A stretch of 64,000 bases of DNA from Proteles cristata cristata (GCA_017311185.1 JAESUZ010000756.1:1798001-1862000); one strand, 5' to 3'. Positions 39,136-50,046 are shown, numbered from the stretch's first letter. Notes: generated from the sequence alone by a model not told the origin. Made by a program: numbers and translations.

Positions 39136-39370
39136 AGGGGCACCTGGGTGGCTTAGTCGGTTAAGCGTCCGACTTTCACTTAGGTCATGATCTCGCGGTT
39201 TGTGGGTTCGAGCCCCGCGTCGGGCTCTGTGCTGACTGCCAGCTCAGAGCCTGGAGCCTGTTTCAGAGTCTGTGTCTCCCTCTCTCTCTGACCCTCCCCT
39301 GTTCACGCTGTCTCCCTCTATCCTAGAAATAAAATAAAAATATTAAAATAAAAAAAATAAAAAATAAAAT
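39136..39370 (+). repeat. CAN-SINE with perfect 18-bp duplication
   Basis: Head AGGGGCACCTGGGTGGCTTA and an A-rich tail with AAATAAAA units. The 18-bp AAAAATGGTTAAAAGGGG is identical at 39118-39135 and 39371-39388, which suggests a relatively recent insertion. Confidence 0.96.
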
Positions 39371-39431
39371 AAAAATGGTTAAAAGGGGAAATTCCATATT
39401 ATGTATATTTTTTACTACAACTTAAAAACTA

Positions 39432-39470
39432 CTATATACACATGTGTATATATATGTGTGTGTGTTTATA
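39432..39470. repeat. TA/TG microsatellite
   Basis: ACTATATACACATGTGTATATATATGTGTGTGTG, a mixed short dinucleotide tract just right of a SINE. Confidence 0.85.
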
Positions 39471-40234
39471 CTTATCTTTATTACTTTCAAATTTGAGGCT
39501 CACAAACCACCCTAACAACTGACACCTGTCCAAATTTGAATTGTTAAGGAATAGAAAACAATTCCTCAATAACCAACCTAAATTCTACATCCCCCTCTCC
39601 CCTCCCCCCTGCCTTAAAGGGACCAGCAGGAGAGAAAACTCTCCTAGACACAGGGCAGTGAAAGTGCAGTAGTTCAGAAATCTGGGAAGCTGGCTGCCCT
39701 GGGCTGTCTTCCCTGTCTGTTTTGATCTCCCTCCATCCAGCCCCCGCTGTGATCAAGAGACTGGCTTCATACAAAACACAGGAAAGACCTTTTAATAAAA
39801 ACAAACACTACCTTCTCTTGCTGCCAAGGCTACACCTCGAAATGTCTGCAAGGTTAGAGGAAGGATATGAAGATGATTTTCAACGTTAACTCCTGATTTA
39901 ACACACAAAACTCAGAGTCTGATTTGAAAGCTGACTTTTGGTGCATCACGGCATTTGCAAAAGTGACTTTAAAAGAAAAATTCTATTACTACGGGCTCCC
40001 AGTTCTAATGCAGAAGGAATGCTAAACATCTTCCTTTACTTTGATGATGCCTTTCATTCTTGGTGCAATTGGACACTTGGCTTCTAATTACTGGTTTCAA
40101 CCCACTTGAACAGGAAACCAATCCTAGACTCTGACGAAGTTACCTGAGTTACAAGACAATTCTTGAAGGTCAACTTGGGAAGCCCACCCCACCCCCTGAA
40201 GAGAAGGTGGGCGAGGGACAGCTAGCATTGATTG

Positions 40235-40430
40235 CCAGCTTCCTACCTTCCAGCATTTTACTCTGAGACAGTTCATTTGGTCCTCACAGCAACTCAGTGA
40301 AGTTGGTGCCAATATCAGACACAATTTTACAGATAAAGAAGCTGAGGCTCTGAGAGATGAGTTAACTTGTTCAAATTTTATCAACCGTAGAAAGCGCAGT
40401 CAAGATTAAACTCAATTCTGTGTGACCCCA
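40235..40430 (-). repeat. MIR, antisense
   Basis: CCTCACAGCAACTCAGTGAAG, ACAATTTTACAGATAAAGAAGCTGAGGCTC and GAGTTAACTTGTTCAAATTTTATC are the reversed MIR core. Confidence 0.85.
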
Positions 40431-40454
40431 AAGCTTTTCCCTTTGGTCTGTAAC

Positions 40455-40543
40455 GTTTCTCCCTCCGTCAGTGCCTGTTTGTTAGGAGGCAAGTCCCTTA
40501 GCTTCTCTGAGCTTCTGCTTCTGCATTTAAAAGGCAGAGTGGA
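40455..40543 (+). repeat. MIR fragment interrupted by a SINE
   Basis: GGCAAGTCCCTTAGCTTCTCTGAGCTTCTGCTTCTGC is a MIR core segment. A CAN-SINE follows at once. Confidence 0.65.
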
Positions 40544-40730
40544 GGGGTGCCTGGGTGGCTCATTCGGTTAAGCTTCTGACTCTTGATTTTGGCTCAGGTC
40601 ACGATCTCACGGTTCATGAGTTCAAGCCTGGCATTGGGCTCTGTGCTGACAGCTGTCAGCTAGCTGTCGTCCCCCACTCGTTCTCCTTCTCTCTCTCTTT
40701 CTCAAAATAAGTCAACAAAACAAATAAACA
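40544..40730 (+). repeat. CAN-SINE inserted beside a MIR
   Basis: Head GGGGTGCCTGGGTGGCTCAT, the older GACTCTTGATTTTGGCTCAGG variant and a shortened body. TTTAAAAGGCAGAGTGG / TTTAAAATGCAAAGTTGG flank it. Confidence 0.92.
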
Positions 40731-41077
40731 TTTAAAATGCAAAGTTGGCTGAGATGTGCTGGAGTGATGTATGGAATAGGGATCTGATAGCTAACAAACT
40801 ATAAATACAGACTCATTTTTCTTTCTGCTATACTATTCTCCCATATGCCTGCAGATATGGAGATATCATAATTGGTCAACTGTAAAGATATAACTGTAAA
40901 AAGTCATGAAACAAAAGGGACAGTTACAGACAAGATGACTTCTCGGGGGACATAACATGCACTGTGATTGTCTGAAAGGGATGTGAGGAAACTGTGAACT
41001 CAAGTTTAAACACATTTATTCTCACATGATAAACTTCCTTTGAGCAACTGGGCCACTGCATCTTATTCTCTATTTTA

Positions 41078-41295
41078 TTAAAAAAAATTTTTTTTTAAAT
41101 GTTTATTTTTGAGAGAGTGAGAGACTGAGTGCAAGTGGGAGAGAGGACAGAGAGGGAGAGAGACATAGAATCCGAAGCAGGCTTCACGCTCTGAGCTGTC
41201 AGCACAGAGCCCGACATGGGGCTTGAACTCACTAACTGTGAGATCATGACCTGAGCCGAAGCCAGATGCTTAACTGACTGAGCCATGCAGGCACC
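41078..41295 (-). repeat. CAN-SINE (reverse)
   Basis: Reverse SINE ending GAGCCATGCAGGCACC. It is flanked by TCTTATTCTCTATTTTA / TCTTACTCCCTAGCTTA. Confidence 0.93.
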
Positions 41296-41419
41296 TCTTA
41301 CTCCCTAGCTTAAAAAGTTATTATTCTGAATTAATCAATAAGCTATCCCCCAGGACCATAATAAAAATTTGCCTAATTTAAAGAAAAGTTGTCTACTCAT
41401 GAATTAAAAGCTACTCTGG

Positions 41420-41531
41420 GGGCGCCTGGCTGGCTGAGATGGGAGAGCGTGTGACTCTTGATCTCAGGGTTGTGAGTTAGAACTCCATGGTGGGTGTGGA
41501 GATGATTGAAAAATAAAATCTTTTTAAAAAG
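41420..41531 (+). repeat. Short CAN-SINE of a different, body-less subfamily
   Basis: This copy is only about 112 bp. It has the tRNA-like head, then GGTGGGTGTGGAGATGATTG and a direct AAAAATAAAATC tail, without the CT-rich body of the other copies. The duplication is AAGCTACTCTGG / AAGCTTCTCTGG. Confidence 0.88.
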
Positions 41532-43379
41532 AAGCTTCTCTGGTGAAAGAGGTGGAGAACTGTTCTCTAAAGAACAATGCCTGCTCAACTCCCTTTTCTG
41601 TGAAGTTCAGCAAAGACCCCATGCCTGAAGTGCAGCCTGTTTCCTGCTTTAACTTCAACAGGCGCGTCATCATGATGCCTCTTACCACGTGAGTTGTCCG
41701 GCCCCACAGTATCTCTGAGGTCGTCTTTCTACTTTCTCTCTAGCTGTTCCTTCTTCCACTGGGGTTTTGAGATGATTCCTACTCCCCACACAGGAGCAAT
41801 CGCATCCAGTGCTCCCTACACTATGTCAGACGCCCTCAGACGATTGCAGGTGACTTTCTTCTGTCACGCTAGATGGGGTGGAGGTGGAGCGGGAGACAAG
41901 ATGCCATCAACCCTAGTCGGAATGCGTTCTTGGTGGATGGCAAAAGGCACACAGAAGCCCGGTTTGTGCTGAGAAGCAAAGGCAGTAGGAGGGTGATGTA
42001 TCCAAAAGGGTTTCATCACTTCTCTTTTCCTGTGGGGCCATCCCACACCTATTAAGCTGCCAAACACTAATGGGTTAGTCATTGGGGGAGAAAGAGAATG
42101 AAGAGTTTCAAGAGAACCATGACTTAGTCTGTGAAGGTTCACCGGCATGATATATGAGAATTGAAGAGGGGGTGAGAAAAGTTTGAGCTGTGTTAACGAC
42201 TGAACCAAGGAATTCCGATTTCTAGACAAGACCATAAATGGTCTTCAATTATCTAGAATCAACTTGCCAGTGAGGGGAACAGGGCTTTTAGGGAGGAAGT
42301 ACAGCGAGCCAGAAACAGCAATCACTCTTGACGTCGTTGAGCAATCCACAGAGATGCTGGTTATCTAATAAATAATTACGCAATCCAAATCTAATTTCTG
42401 GGTTCTAAAGGAAAGGAAGAAGAGTATGTTGGCAAGGGAGGTAAGAATCCTATCAAACGCAGGACTTTAGGCCATGTTACTATAAATTTTTCCCCTATTT
42501 ACAGGGAGGCAGACATTTTAACAGCATTATCTCCATGAAGAATGGGAATTCAGAAAAAAAATGAAAATATCAGAAAGGAGAGGGGTTCATCTTTGGGTTA
42601 GTGCGCATACAAGAGAGTGTAGCTCAGAAACATGTCTTCTCTCTACCCACCTTCTTTTCACTTGGGATGGTTTCCTTGAAAACATCAAAGGTGGAATCAT
42701 TCCTTCAAAACGTGCCTTTGACACTCAGAGTGGGGATGTCCCAGATCAGATGACAGTGGTCTGAGGCTCTTAGAGCGGGCCAGGGAGAGTGGAGTCCCTA
42801 ACAATGGTTTGTGTAAGAGGGCCCAGGGCTGTGCGAGGCGCTGCAGATGGCCTGGTGGGCTCACCCGGGCAGTGGAGCCTGGGAAGGAGCTCAGGGCACG
42901 TGGGCCGGCCCCCATGGAGTTGGCTTGAACCCCCTTAGCAGGCCCACTGCAGGGCCGCCTCTAACTTATGCTTCACATCTCCAGGGTCAAAGAACTCACA
43001 TCTTGTAGTTCGATCAGTTTTCTTTATGTGGAACCCGGCTGTCGTCTGTCTACTGATCCGGTCACCCCTGAACCCAGAACACGCTTGGCTCTCATTCACA
43101 GCACAGCCTTTCAACGGACGCACCTTCTGCGGGGGAAGCATCCCAATTCATTCCAGAAATCCTTCCGTTCACGCACATTTGCGGAGTGCCCACAATGTTC
43201 AGGGGTCCTGTGTCTGTCACTGCTGTCCTTCCTCTGCAGGGGGGCCACTCCTTTAAGGAGTAGTTCCCCCACCCTCACCCCACGTTTGAACACAGCGCTG
43301 CGTTCTAAAGGACAGAGCGGGACGATGATTACCTCCATCAGTCTCGATACTCTCCCAGCTCTGCCTCTTTCAGGACAGG

Positions 43380-43520
43380 GGACACTGGGTGGTTAATTCA
43401 TCTCCTTGTACATTAGTTTCCATATGTATAAAATAGGGGGAGAGCACCTGTTCCTACGCAACAGGGATGTCGAGACTAAAGCAGTTGACCCGCACGAGGG
43501 GCCCAGATGCCTGGCAGAGA
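43380..43520 (+). repeat. MIR relic
   Basis: TTAGTTTCCATATGTATAAAATAGGGGGAG and a later GCCTGGCAGAGA are weak MIR core matches. Confidence 0.5.
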
Positions 43521-43924
43521 AAAAGCTTTCCTTTTTCTTACCAGCATGAAGCTTGGCAGCGAGGTTAGCATCGTGCCCTTGCACAACCTAACTCTGGACT
43601 TAGGGACAGCACTGCTATGCCCTCTCTTCACTTACGCTGTGGGCTGTGTCTGAACTGGACAGAGGAGAGAGGTTACTGTCTGTGACACCCGAGGGACCAA
43701 CGGAATGAGCGAGGGATGAAGGAATGGAGGAGAGGCATCGAGCGGCAGGCGGAGCGCTATGGCAGTCCTGTCTGGGGCTGACCGCCAGGCCAGATCCTAC
43801 AGCCGGAGCCGCAGCGCCCAGGACAGGGATGTGCAGGTGCGTGCCAAGATGAACTGGGAAGGGTGAGGTCCTGGGAATTGCAGATTCTCTGGCTGAAAGC
43901 TAATTATCCAGCTGCCTACTAAAA

Positions 43925-44180
43925 TTCTATCAGACACTCCAACTCCACTTCTGGGTGCGTACCCCAAAGAATTGAAAGCAGAGTATTAAAGAGATATTTT
44001 ATACACATATTCATAGCAGCATGGTTTATAAGGGCTAAGGAGTGCCATTAGTGAAAATGGCCACCTGCAGATGAATGAATAGACAAAACGTGGCATATGC
44101 AATGTGTCACGGGAGGAAGGAAATCCTGACATATGCGGGAACATAGATGAGTCCTGATGTTATTCTAAGTAAATGATATC
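43925..44180 (+). mobile_element. Old L1 fragment (ORF2 C-terminus)
   Basis: CCACTTCTGGGTGCGTACCC, AAGAATTGAAAGCAGAGTA, TTCATAGCAGCATGG and a GATGAATGAATAGACAAAACG block are typical of L1 ORF2 C-terminal DNA. Confidence 0.85.
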
Positions 44181-44186
44181 AACCAA

Positions 44187-44520
44187 ATGTTTGCATCCCC
44201 CCCGCCCCCAATTCGTATGTTGAAGTTTAATTCCCAAGGTGGTAAGTGTTAGGACTTGGGGACCCTGAGGGTGACTATGCTGATGGAATAAGGAGGCAGG
44301 GTTTTGGGGTAATGAGGTCACGAGACTAGGGCCCTGATAAAAGAGACCCCAGAGAAATCCCACTTCTCTTCCAGCACAGGAGGATACGGTGAGAAGACGG
44401 CCGTATCTGACACAGAAAGCTGGCTCTCACCGGCCACCCACCCGAGCCTTGATCATGGACATCGCAGCGATAAACTTCTGCTGTTCATTAACCACCCAGG
44501 CTGTGGCAGGCCTTCCCCAG
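44187..44520 (+). mobile_element. MLT1-like LTR (ERVL-MaLR)
   Basis: A solitary LTR relic with ATTCGTATGTTGAAGTTTAATTCCCAAGGTG, GCCCTGATAAAAGAGACCCCAGAGA, GGTGAGAAGACGGCCGTATCTG and an AACTTCTGCTGTTCATTAACCACCC end. No internal gag/pol sequence is present. Family assignment is from memory of consensus patterns. Confidence 0.75.
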
Positions 44521-44941
44521 CCTGAAAGAACGAGACAGTGAATAAGCCCGTCATGAAAAAGACAAGACTTGGATGGTTTCCTATGAGAGATACACAAACC
44601 AGCCAGACTCTGAGGCAGAAAGGAGAAGGGGGTCAGGGGTAGAGGGGGCGGGGAACAGGGAGCCGGGGTTTAATGGGTCCAGAGTTTACGTTCTACAAGG
44701 AGCTCTGGAGATGGACAGTGGCTGCACAGCAGTGTGCGTGTGCTCAACACCGCTGACGGTACACACCAATGTGGTAAGAGATAGTAAATGCTATGTGCGT
44801 TCCCCAGTGACTAAAGAGATTTTAACCTGTCAGCATACACACAGTTCCAAAAAACCAAAACGAGGGACGAGAGGGATGGCAGAGATGGACGAGGAAAATA
44901 CTGCTCATAATTTCACAAGCCTTAAGAAGTTGCTCAGGAGA

Positions 44942-45150
44942 GGGGCGCCTGGGTGGCTCAGTCGGTTAGTGTCCGACTTTGGCTCAGGTCATGATCTCAC
45001 AGCTTATGAGTTTGAGCCCCGCGTCACGCTCTGTGCTGACAGCTCAGAGCCTGGATTCTTCTTTGGATTCAGTGTCTCCCTCTCTCTCTGTCCCTCTTCC
45101 AAGCCTCTCTCTCTCAAAAATAAATAAATATTAACAACAACAACAAAAAA
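44942..45150 (+). repeat. CAN-SINE, 284 bp beyond an exon donor
   Basis: Full copy with an AATAAATAAATATTAACAACAA tail. It is flanked by GAAGTTGCTCAGGAGA on both sides. Confidence 0.95.
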
Positions 45151-45433
45151 GGAAGTTGCTCAGGAGAGGAAGCTCTGAATGTGTTAGCTGTCGAGCTCTG
45201 TTCCCCAAAGCCCCCCATCGCTGTGCCCTGCTCGGCGAGCACAGCATTGCCTTGAGAGCTCAGAAGCAAGAAGCTCGTCTGCCCTCAGCCAAGGGCCACG
45301 GTCAGGCAGCTTCACCTCTTTCACCTGCCGTTTCCGTGTCTGGGGACTGCCGTGACCCCGAAGCAGGCCAACTGGGGCAAAACCCTCCGAGCCGGCCCCG
45401 CGCACAGTGCAGGTGCTGGACACGGGAGCTTAC

Positions 45434-45611
45434 CTGGAGGTCATAGAGGAAGCGGAAACGGCTTCCTTGGCTCGAAGCTTCTCTCACAGCCCGAGCCAGG
45501 TCCACCGACCCCTTCCCTCCGACGGACCAGTGATAGCAGGGGACCGCATCAAAGGCGCCGGCCCGCTTTGCCAGCTCACACACCAAGTCAATCTCCGCGC
45601 GGGTGTCGGTC
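45434..45611 (-). CDS. MTHFD1L: MTHFD1L coding exon (GAFDAV / GGKGS block)
   Basis: This 178-nt exon starts with the G that completes the split lysine and then has 59 codons. It reads from TDTRAEIDLVCELAKRAGAF through YHWSVGGKGSVDLARAV to FRFLYDLQ. This aligns with the MTHFD1 stretch [20 protein letters not shown]...FQLLYDL. The acceptor is CATCACCAG and the donor is GTAAGC (plus 45428-45433). The exon is GC- and CpG-rich compared with the surrounding intron. The AREASSQGSRFRF segment appears to be a variable surface stretch, since it is the least similar to MTHFD1. Length and phase (2 to 0) complement the previous exon. No defect is seen. Confidence 0.96.
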
Positions 45612-46151
45612 CTGGTGATGAAAACGTTTGTGGTTTTGCATCTGTGTTCATTTAGGGATGTTTTTCAAGAAGGACTAACCATTTATACAGAACTTTTGCT
45701 CTCGAACACCGAATATATTTTAAACATCAAAAGTGGTTACATTGTGTTTAAATAAATCAGACTTAAAGAAAGTCTGGGGGGAAAAAAAGGACCTCTAAGA
45801 GGACTCAAATATTTCAAGTTGTTAAGGGTTTTATTGAGAAAATTCCATAACATAATGCTTTGATCATCCACAGTCTTTCAGACAGAAATGTTGGGTGGAA
45901 TTTAAAAAAAAAAAAAAAGCCAAGGAAATGTTAACTCACTATATAGATTTCATTTCCTATAAACATTTGAGAAACTTCTGTTAAAATGAAACCAATCCAA
46001 ACCAAGCCAACCAAACAGAAGGAGCAGAGTATTTCCATATAGTTTTCGATGAAGCGGAGAAAGACCACTAACACCCTTAAGCACAAACAGGGTTCACAGG
46101 GTGGCCCGTAAGAGGAGCACATTTAAGGTGGGGAGGGGGGGCTGCACTTAC
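45612..46151 (-). other. MTHFD1L intron, 540 bp
   Basis: This short repeat-free intron within the exon cluster runs from GTAAGT to CATCACCAG on the gene strand. It contains a 15-A run near 45905. I see nothing else in it. Confidence 0.9.
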
Positions 46152-46252
46152 TTGAAGACATTCAGAGCCACAACAACGGGAACCCCAAAGAGCTGAGCGA
46201 TCTGGATCTGCTTCTGAAGGTTACAGCAGCCGTCTGCCACCAGCTGGATGTT
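46152..46252 (-). CDS. MTHFD1L: MTHFD1L coding exon (LVADGCCNLQKQI block)
   Basis: This 101-nt exon starts in phase 0 and encodes 33 codons, running from NIQLVADGCCNLQKQ to PVVVALNVF. Its last two bases, AA, form a lysine codon with the G of the next exon. The pattern matches the MTHFD1 segment around [26 protein letters not shown]. The acceptor is TCTTCCAG and the donor is GTAAGT (plus 46146-46151). It lies 811 nt downstream of the mini-exon and 540 nt upstream of the next exon, in the compact three-exon cluster. The exon is asymmetric (phase 0 to 2), so skipping it alone would break the frame. By homology it covers about residues 770-802. Confidence 0.96.
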
Positions 46253-47063
46253 CTGGAAGAAAACCAGACCCCCATGTACACCTCCCACCGAAGCTGCCAA
46301 ACTAAACTGGCTAGTCCACTTTGGCAGCCTTCACCTCCATCTTGCTCACTTGAATGTCCTAGAAGCTATTAAGACCATAAAACAATTTCGCCACCAAGAA
46401 AAAGGTGGCTACGGAAAGGGGAGGCTCATTTCCAAAATAATTTCTGAACTCATTCTCGGTCCAATGGCGTATCTGGGTCTGGAGGCGGGCGGCTATTCCT
46501 GCTGCTGGCTGGTGGCCGGGGCATCAGCAGGGGGCTCAGACTGTGGGGTGGTAGACAAGAGGGAGCAAGGCCCCGGGGAGAGCGAGGAGCCGAGTACGGC
46601 GGTTCCGGCCACAAATCCCTGGTGCCCCCTGTAGGAACTACGAGGTACTGCTGCTAAAAAAATCAAAGTCTAATTCACCTGAGAGTCAAGTAACTCAAGC
46701 AAGTGATAAAACCAAATGTTCATGTCCCAGAAGTCAGTTTTTTCCGCACCAAAAGAATACAGGGGTAGGAGTTTCGGACTGGTTTCTGTGCTGGAGACTG
46801 AGCTCCAGTTTTGACCGCTGCCCGGAGGGTAGGGAACAGGGCATACATGAAGCCTCCATCCATCATTTCGAAGAATGAAGAGTGAACTGAATGGATTTTA
46901 TCCCTTGTCCCCACCCATTTTTCTCCCAGATTATTGGAAAAGCAGTTTTCCGAGAGGCCACTGGTGGAGGGGGCTCATTCACTGGTTGAGACTCAACTGC
47001 TCGCCCTTGGGGTACTGGGTTTGAATGAATCTTAACATAAGCCTTCAAAACACCTGCTCTTAC
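46253..47063 (-). other. MTHFD1L intron, 811 bp
   Basis: This short intron lies between the 42-nt exon and the next exon. No repeat is recognised. The 128-codon plus-strand ORF at 46248-46634 is antisense to the gene, has no recognisable homology and is regarded as chance. Confidence 0.88.
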
Positions 47064-47105
47064 CTCCTCTGTGTATTCTTTCTTAAGCGGGACACCTGCA
47101 GTTAC
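47064..47105 (-). CDS. MTHFD1L: MTHFD1L 42-nt coding mini-exon
   Basis: This short exon has 14 complete codons (VTAGVPLKKEYTEE), phase 0 at both ends. It matches the ligase segment after the HGGGP loop (VTAGLPLPKAYIQE in MTHFD1). The acceptor is TTTTCTTGTCTCAG and the donor is GTAAGA (plus 47058-47063). A pyrimidine-rich tract and a TTCTTAAT branch-point-like sequence lie in the 67 nt between the exon and an L1 target-site duplication. Both ends are in phase 0, so skipping the exon would delete 14 residues without a frameshift. Its short length is the main reason a gene finder could miss it. Identity is supported by seamless phase with both neighbours and by clear homology. Confidence 0.93.
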
Positions 47106-47191
47106 CTGAGACAAGAAAAGGCAAATATTAAGAAAAAAACCATTGAAACGCTTTTTCTGATACTTGTTGCATTTAAGAGTAGCCGCGTAGG

Positions 47192-47841
47192 GGCACCCTC
47201 CTACACTGTTGGTGGGAACGTAAACTGGTACAGCCCCTCTGGAAAACAGTGTGGAGCTTCCTCAGGAAACTAACAATAGAACTCCCCTAGGACCCAGCAA
47301 TAGCACTGCTAGGAATTTACCCAAGGGATACAGAAATGTTAATGCATAGGAGCACATGTACCCCAATGTTCATAGCAGCACTCTCCACAATAGCTAAAAC
47401 CTGGAAAGAGCCTAAGTGTCCATCAACAGATGAATGGATCAAGAAGATGTGGTTTATCTATACCATGGAATACTACATGGCAATGAGAAACCATGAAATC
47501 TGGCCATGTGTAGCAACATGGATGGACCTTGAGGGTGTTATGCTGAGCGAAATAAGTCAGGCAGAGAAGGACAAATATCATATGTTTGCACGTATAGGAG
47601 GATTAGGAGGAACTTAACAGAGGACCAAGGGGGAGAAGAAGGGCGGAAATGGTGGGGGAAAGGGAGAGAGGCAAACCATGAGAGACTCTTGAATGCTGAC
47701 AAAAACTGAGGACTGGTGGATGTGGGGGGAGGAGGGGTGGGCATGGAGGAGGACACTTGTGGGGATGAGCACTGAGTGTTACGTGGAAACAAATTTGACA
47801 ATAAACTATTTGTAAAACAAAAACAAAAACAAAAACAAAAA
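47192..47841 (+). mobile_element. 5'-truncated L1 3' end with target-site duplication
   Basis: The ORF2 C-terminus ([14 protein letters not shown], IYTMEYYMAMRNHEIWPCVA, MLSEISQAEKDKYHMFARI) is followed by a 3' UTR, CAATAAACTATTTGTAAAAC and an (AAAAAC)n tail. A 17-bp duplication AAGAGTAGCCG[C/A]GTAGG lies at 47175-47191 and 47842-47858 with one mismatch. It sits antisense to MTHFD1L, 67 nt of native intron away from the acceptor of the 42-nt exon. Confidence 0.95.
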
Positions 47842-48590
47842 AAGAGTAGCCGAGTAGGTTGAATTTCTTGTAGCTTCATGGAAAACGCATGCAAATAAGC
47901 CATACAGGACTCCAGCGCTGGTTTGATTAGGGGCTTAGGGACCTCCCTTCTCCCACCACCTCTCTGGCCTGCACACAACACCCACCTCCAACCCTGTGCA
48001 CGCGGCTACCCTCGGGGAGACACGGATGTCTCCTCTACCCACTTTCGTTGAATCGAAACACGTCCAAAAGGGTATGGTTAAAGTAGCAGGGAATTCTTAG
48101 GTTAGAGCAAATGCCTTGCACTAAACTGTGCCCAGCAGGCTGGGCACATTTGAAAAACCCAAATACACTGAAAAAACTTGAGCGAATTTAAAACAGGTTA
48201 AGTAGCTTGGAAACGAGCAACTTGCCATTGTATTTACAAACCTGGGGGCTTGTTTTTCTTATCTTCTTTTAAATAAAAGGCAGTTAATGGGCATCACACC
48301 AAACACTGAAGTGAGGAAGGTTTATTCATTGTCACTGGGAATCTGACCACTTTATACGTGCCAAAAAAAATACTCGGGTAAAGATCGAAAAGAAAAACAA
48401 ATCATGGTCACTTCTTCGGGAAGGTGCATTTAAAAGCACAAAATGTGCTTTCAAACCAGTAACTGGCAACATTAACAGTCTTATTGGAAGCTTTTAAATA
48501 ACACTGGTGCCTGGGCGCCACCAGACTAATTAAACCAGGATATCTGGGAGTGGGACCCAGAATCAGGAATATTTAACAATTCCTCAGCTG

Positions 48591-48777
48591 GGGGCGCCTC
48601 GATGGCTCAGTCAGCTAAGTGTCCGACTCTTGATTTTGGCTCAGATCATGATCTCATGAGTGAGATTGAGCCGCCCCTTCCCCGTAGGGATTCTCTCTTC
48701 CTCCTTCTCTGCCCCTCCCCCACTCATTCTCTCTTTCTCTCTCTCAATAAATAAACATCTTAAAAGTAAATAAATAA
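48591..48777 (+). repeat. Older CAN-SINE
   Basis: Head GGGGCGCCTCGATGGCTCAG with part of the internal region lost. AACAATTCCTCAGCTG / AAATAACTCCTCAACTG flank it. Confidence 0.9.
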
Positions 48778-48797
48778 AAATAACTCCTCAACTGATT

Positions 48798-48898
48798 CTT
48801 TTTTTAGAGCTTATTTATTTTCAGAGGGATAGATAGAGCACCAGTGAGTGCAAGGAGGAAAGCGGGTGGTGGGGAGGAGGGGAAAGGGTGGAGAGGTG

Positions 48899-48934
<36 letters not shown>

Positions 48935-49073
48935 CAGAGAGACAGAGAACCCCAAGCAGGCTCTGTGCTCTCAGCGCAGAGCCCTATACAGGGCTCAAAC
49001 TCACAAACTGTGAGATCATGACCTGAGCTGAAATCAAGAGTCAGATGCTTAATCAACTGAGCCACAAGGTGCT
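48798..49073 (-). repeat. Older CAN-SINE (reverse) with purine expansion
   Basis: Reverse SINE with an enlarged GGA/GAGACA tract at about 48855-48945. It ends TGAGCCACAAGGTGC. Confidence 0.88.
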
Positions 49074-49355
49074 TCTCAGCTGACTATAATTTGAGCCAGT
49101 ATTGAGAACTTCTTACAGGTGCTCATTATCCTAGCCTAAAATGGAACTTATAATTTCAGTAAACCCCGACTTATACAAAGTGTACCATCATTCTCAATAA
49201 ATCCTAAATAATATTAAAGTAATTGACATCCCTTTTCTCTCTCTCTTTTATCTTTTCTTTCGGGCCCAGTTTCTCACAACGTATAGGGAGGCCAGGGCAG
49301 GTTAAAGATGAGGAAGCTGATGAGAAGACAGAGAAGATAAGAGAAGACAAGGGTC

Positions 49356-49570
49356 AGGGCGCCTGGGTGGTTTAGTCGGTTAAGCGTCCGACTTTTGCTC
49401 AGGTCATGATCTCGCGGTTCGTGGGTTCGAGCCCCGCGTCGGTCTCTGTGCTGACTGCTGGCTTGGAACCTGGAGCCTGTTTCAGAGTCTGTATCTCCCT
49501 CTCTCTCTGCCCCTCCCCTGCTCACGCTGTCTCTCTCTCTCTCTCTCCTAGAAATAAAAAAAAAAGAGAG
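49356..49570 (+). repeat. CAN-SINE
   Basis: Head CAGGGCGCCTGGGTGGTTTA and a CCTAGAAATAAAAAAAAA tail. AGAGAAGACAAGGGTC / AGAGAGGACAAGGGTC flank it. Confidence 0.95.
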
Positions 49571-50046
49571 AGAGAGGACAAGGGTCTTGTCCAAGATTAC
49601 ACAGCAAACAAAAGGAAGAACAGGGACTTGAATACAACAGGGTTCTGAAATCCCAACTGAGTGCCTAGTACCTCTCCACATTGTTTCTGCCGACAGCCGG
49701 CTACTGGGTCACATTTTGTGTCACTGAGGGCGGGTGACTTACTCCCCTCTCATGGAAGAAGCCTTGAGAATATTAAAAATCCTTTGAAAACGAGTTACTT
49801 CTGTGACAGATTGTTTTTTGTCGGTGTGTGGGCACCTAACAGAGGATTTTTCAGGTGGGTTTTCTAGCACTACCATGGAATAAAACACGGAGGGAATCTT
49901 TCAATGGGAACAACAAAAATGCTAGATTTTAAAAAGAAGGAATGTGAAGTATTGCTGAGTTTGCAACACATAAAAAGTTCTGTGGGATCAATTATTAGGT
50001 ACAGGAAGAATGGGTTGTACACACATGGCAAAAAGTAGAGAGGATA

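Larger units (their letters stand above)
28706..45433 (-). other. MTHFD1L intron, 16.7 kb
   Basis: This long intron is bounded by GTAAGC and TGTCTCTCCAG on the gene strand. It contains old L1 (29950-30960, 32850-33400, 43925-44180), an L1 3' end (about 37528-38018), an MLT1-like LTR, L2 and MIR relics and about ten SINEs, listed separately. I recognise nothing specific in 28706-29640, 30965-31825, 33400-34200, 34645-35595, 35810-36750, 38020-39115, 39475-40230, 40750-41060, 41545-43375, 43525-43920 and 44530-44920. Confidence 0.85.

Noticed and set aside
44573..45127. 184-codon open frame on the plus strand
   Set aside because: Its C-terminal half is SINE sequence (GAPGWLSRL type translation) and the rest is unrecognised intron antisense to MTHFD1L.
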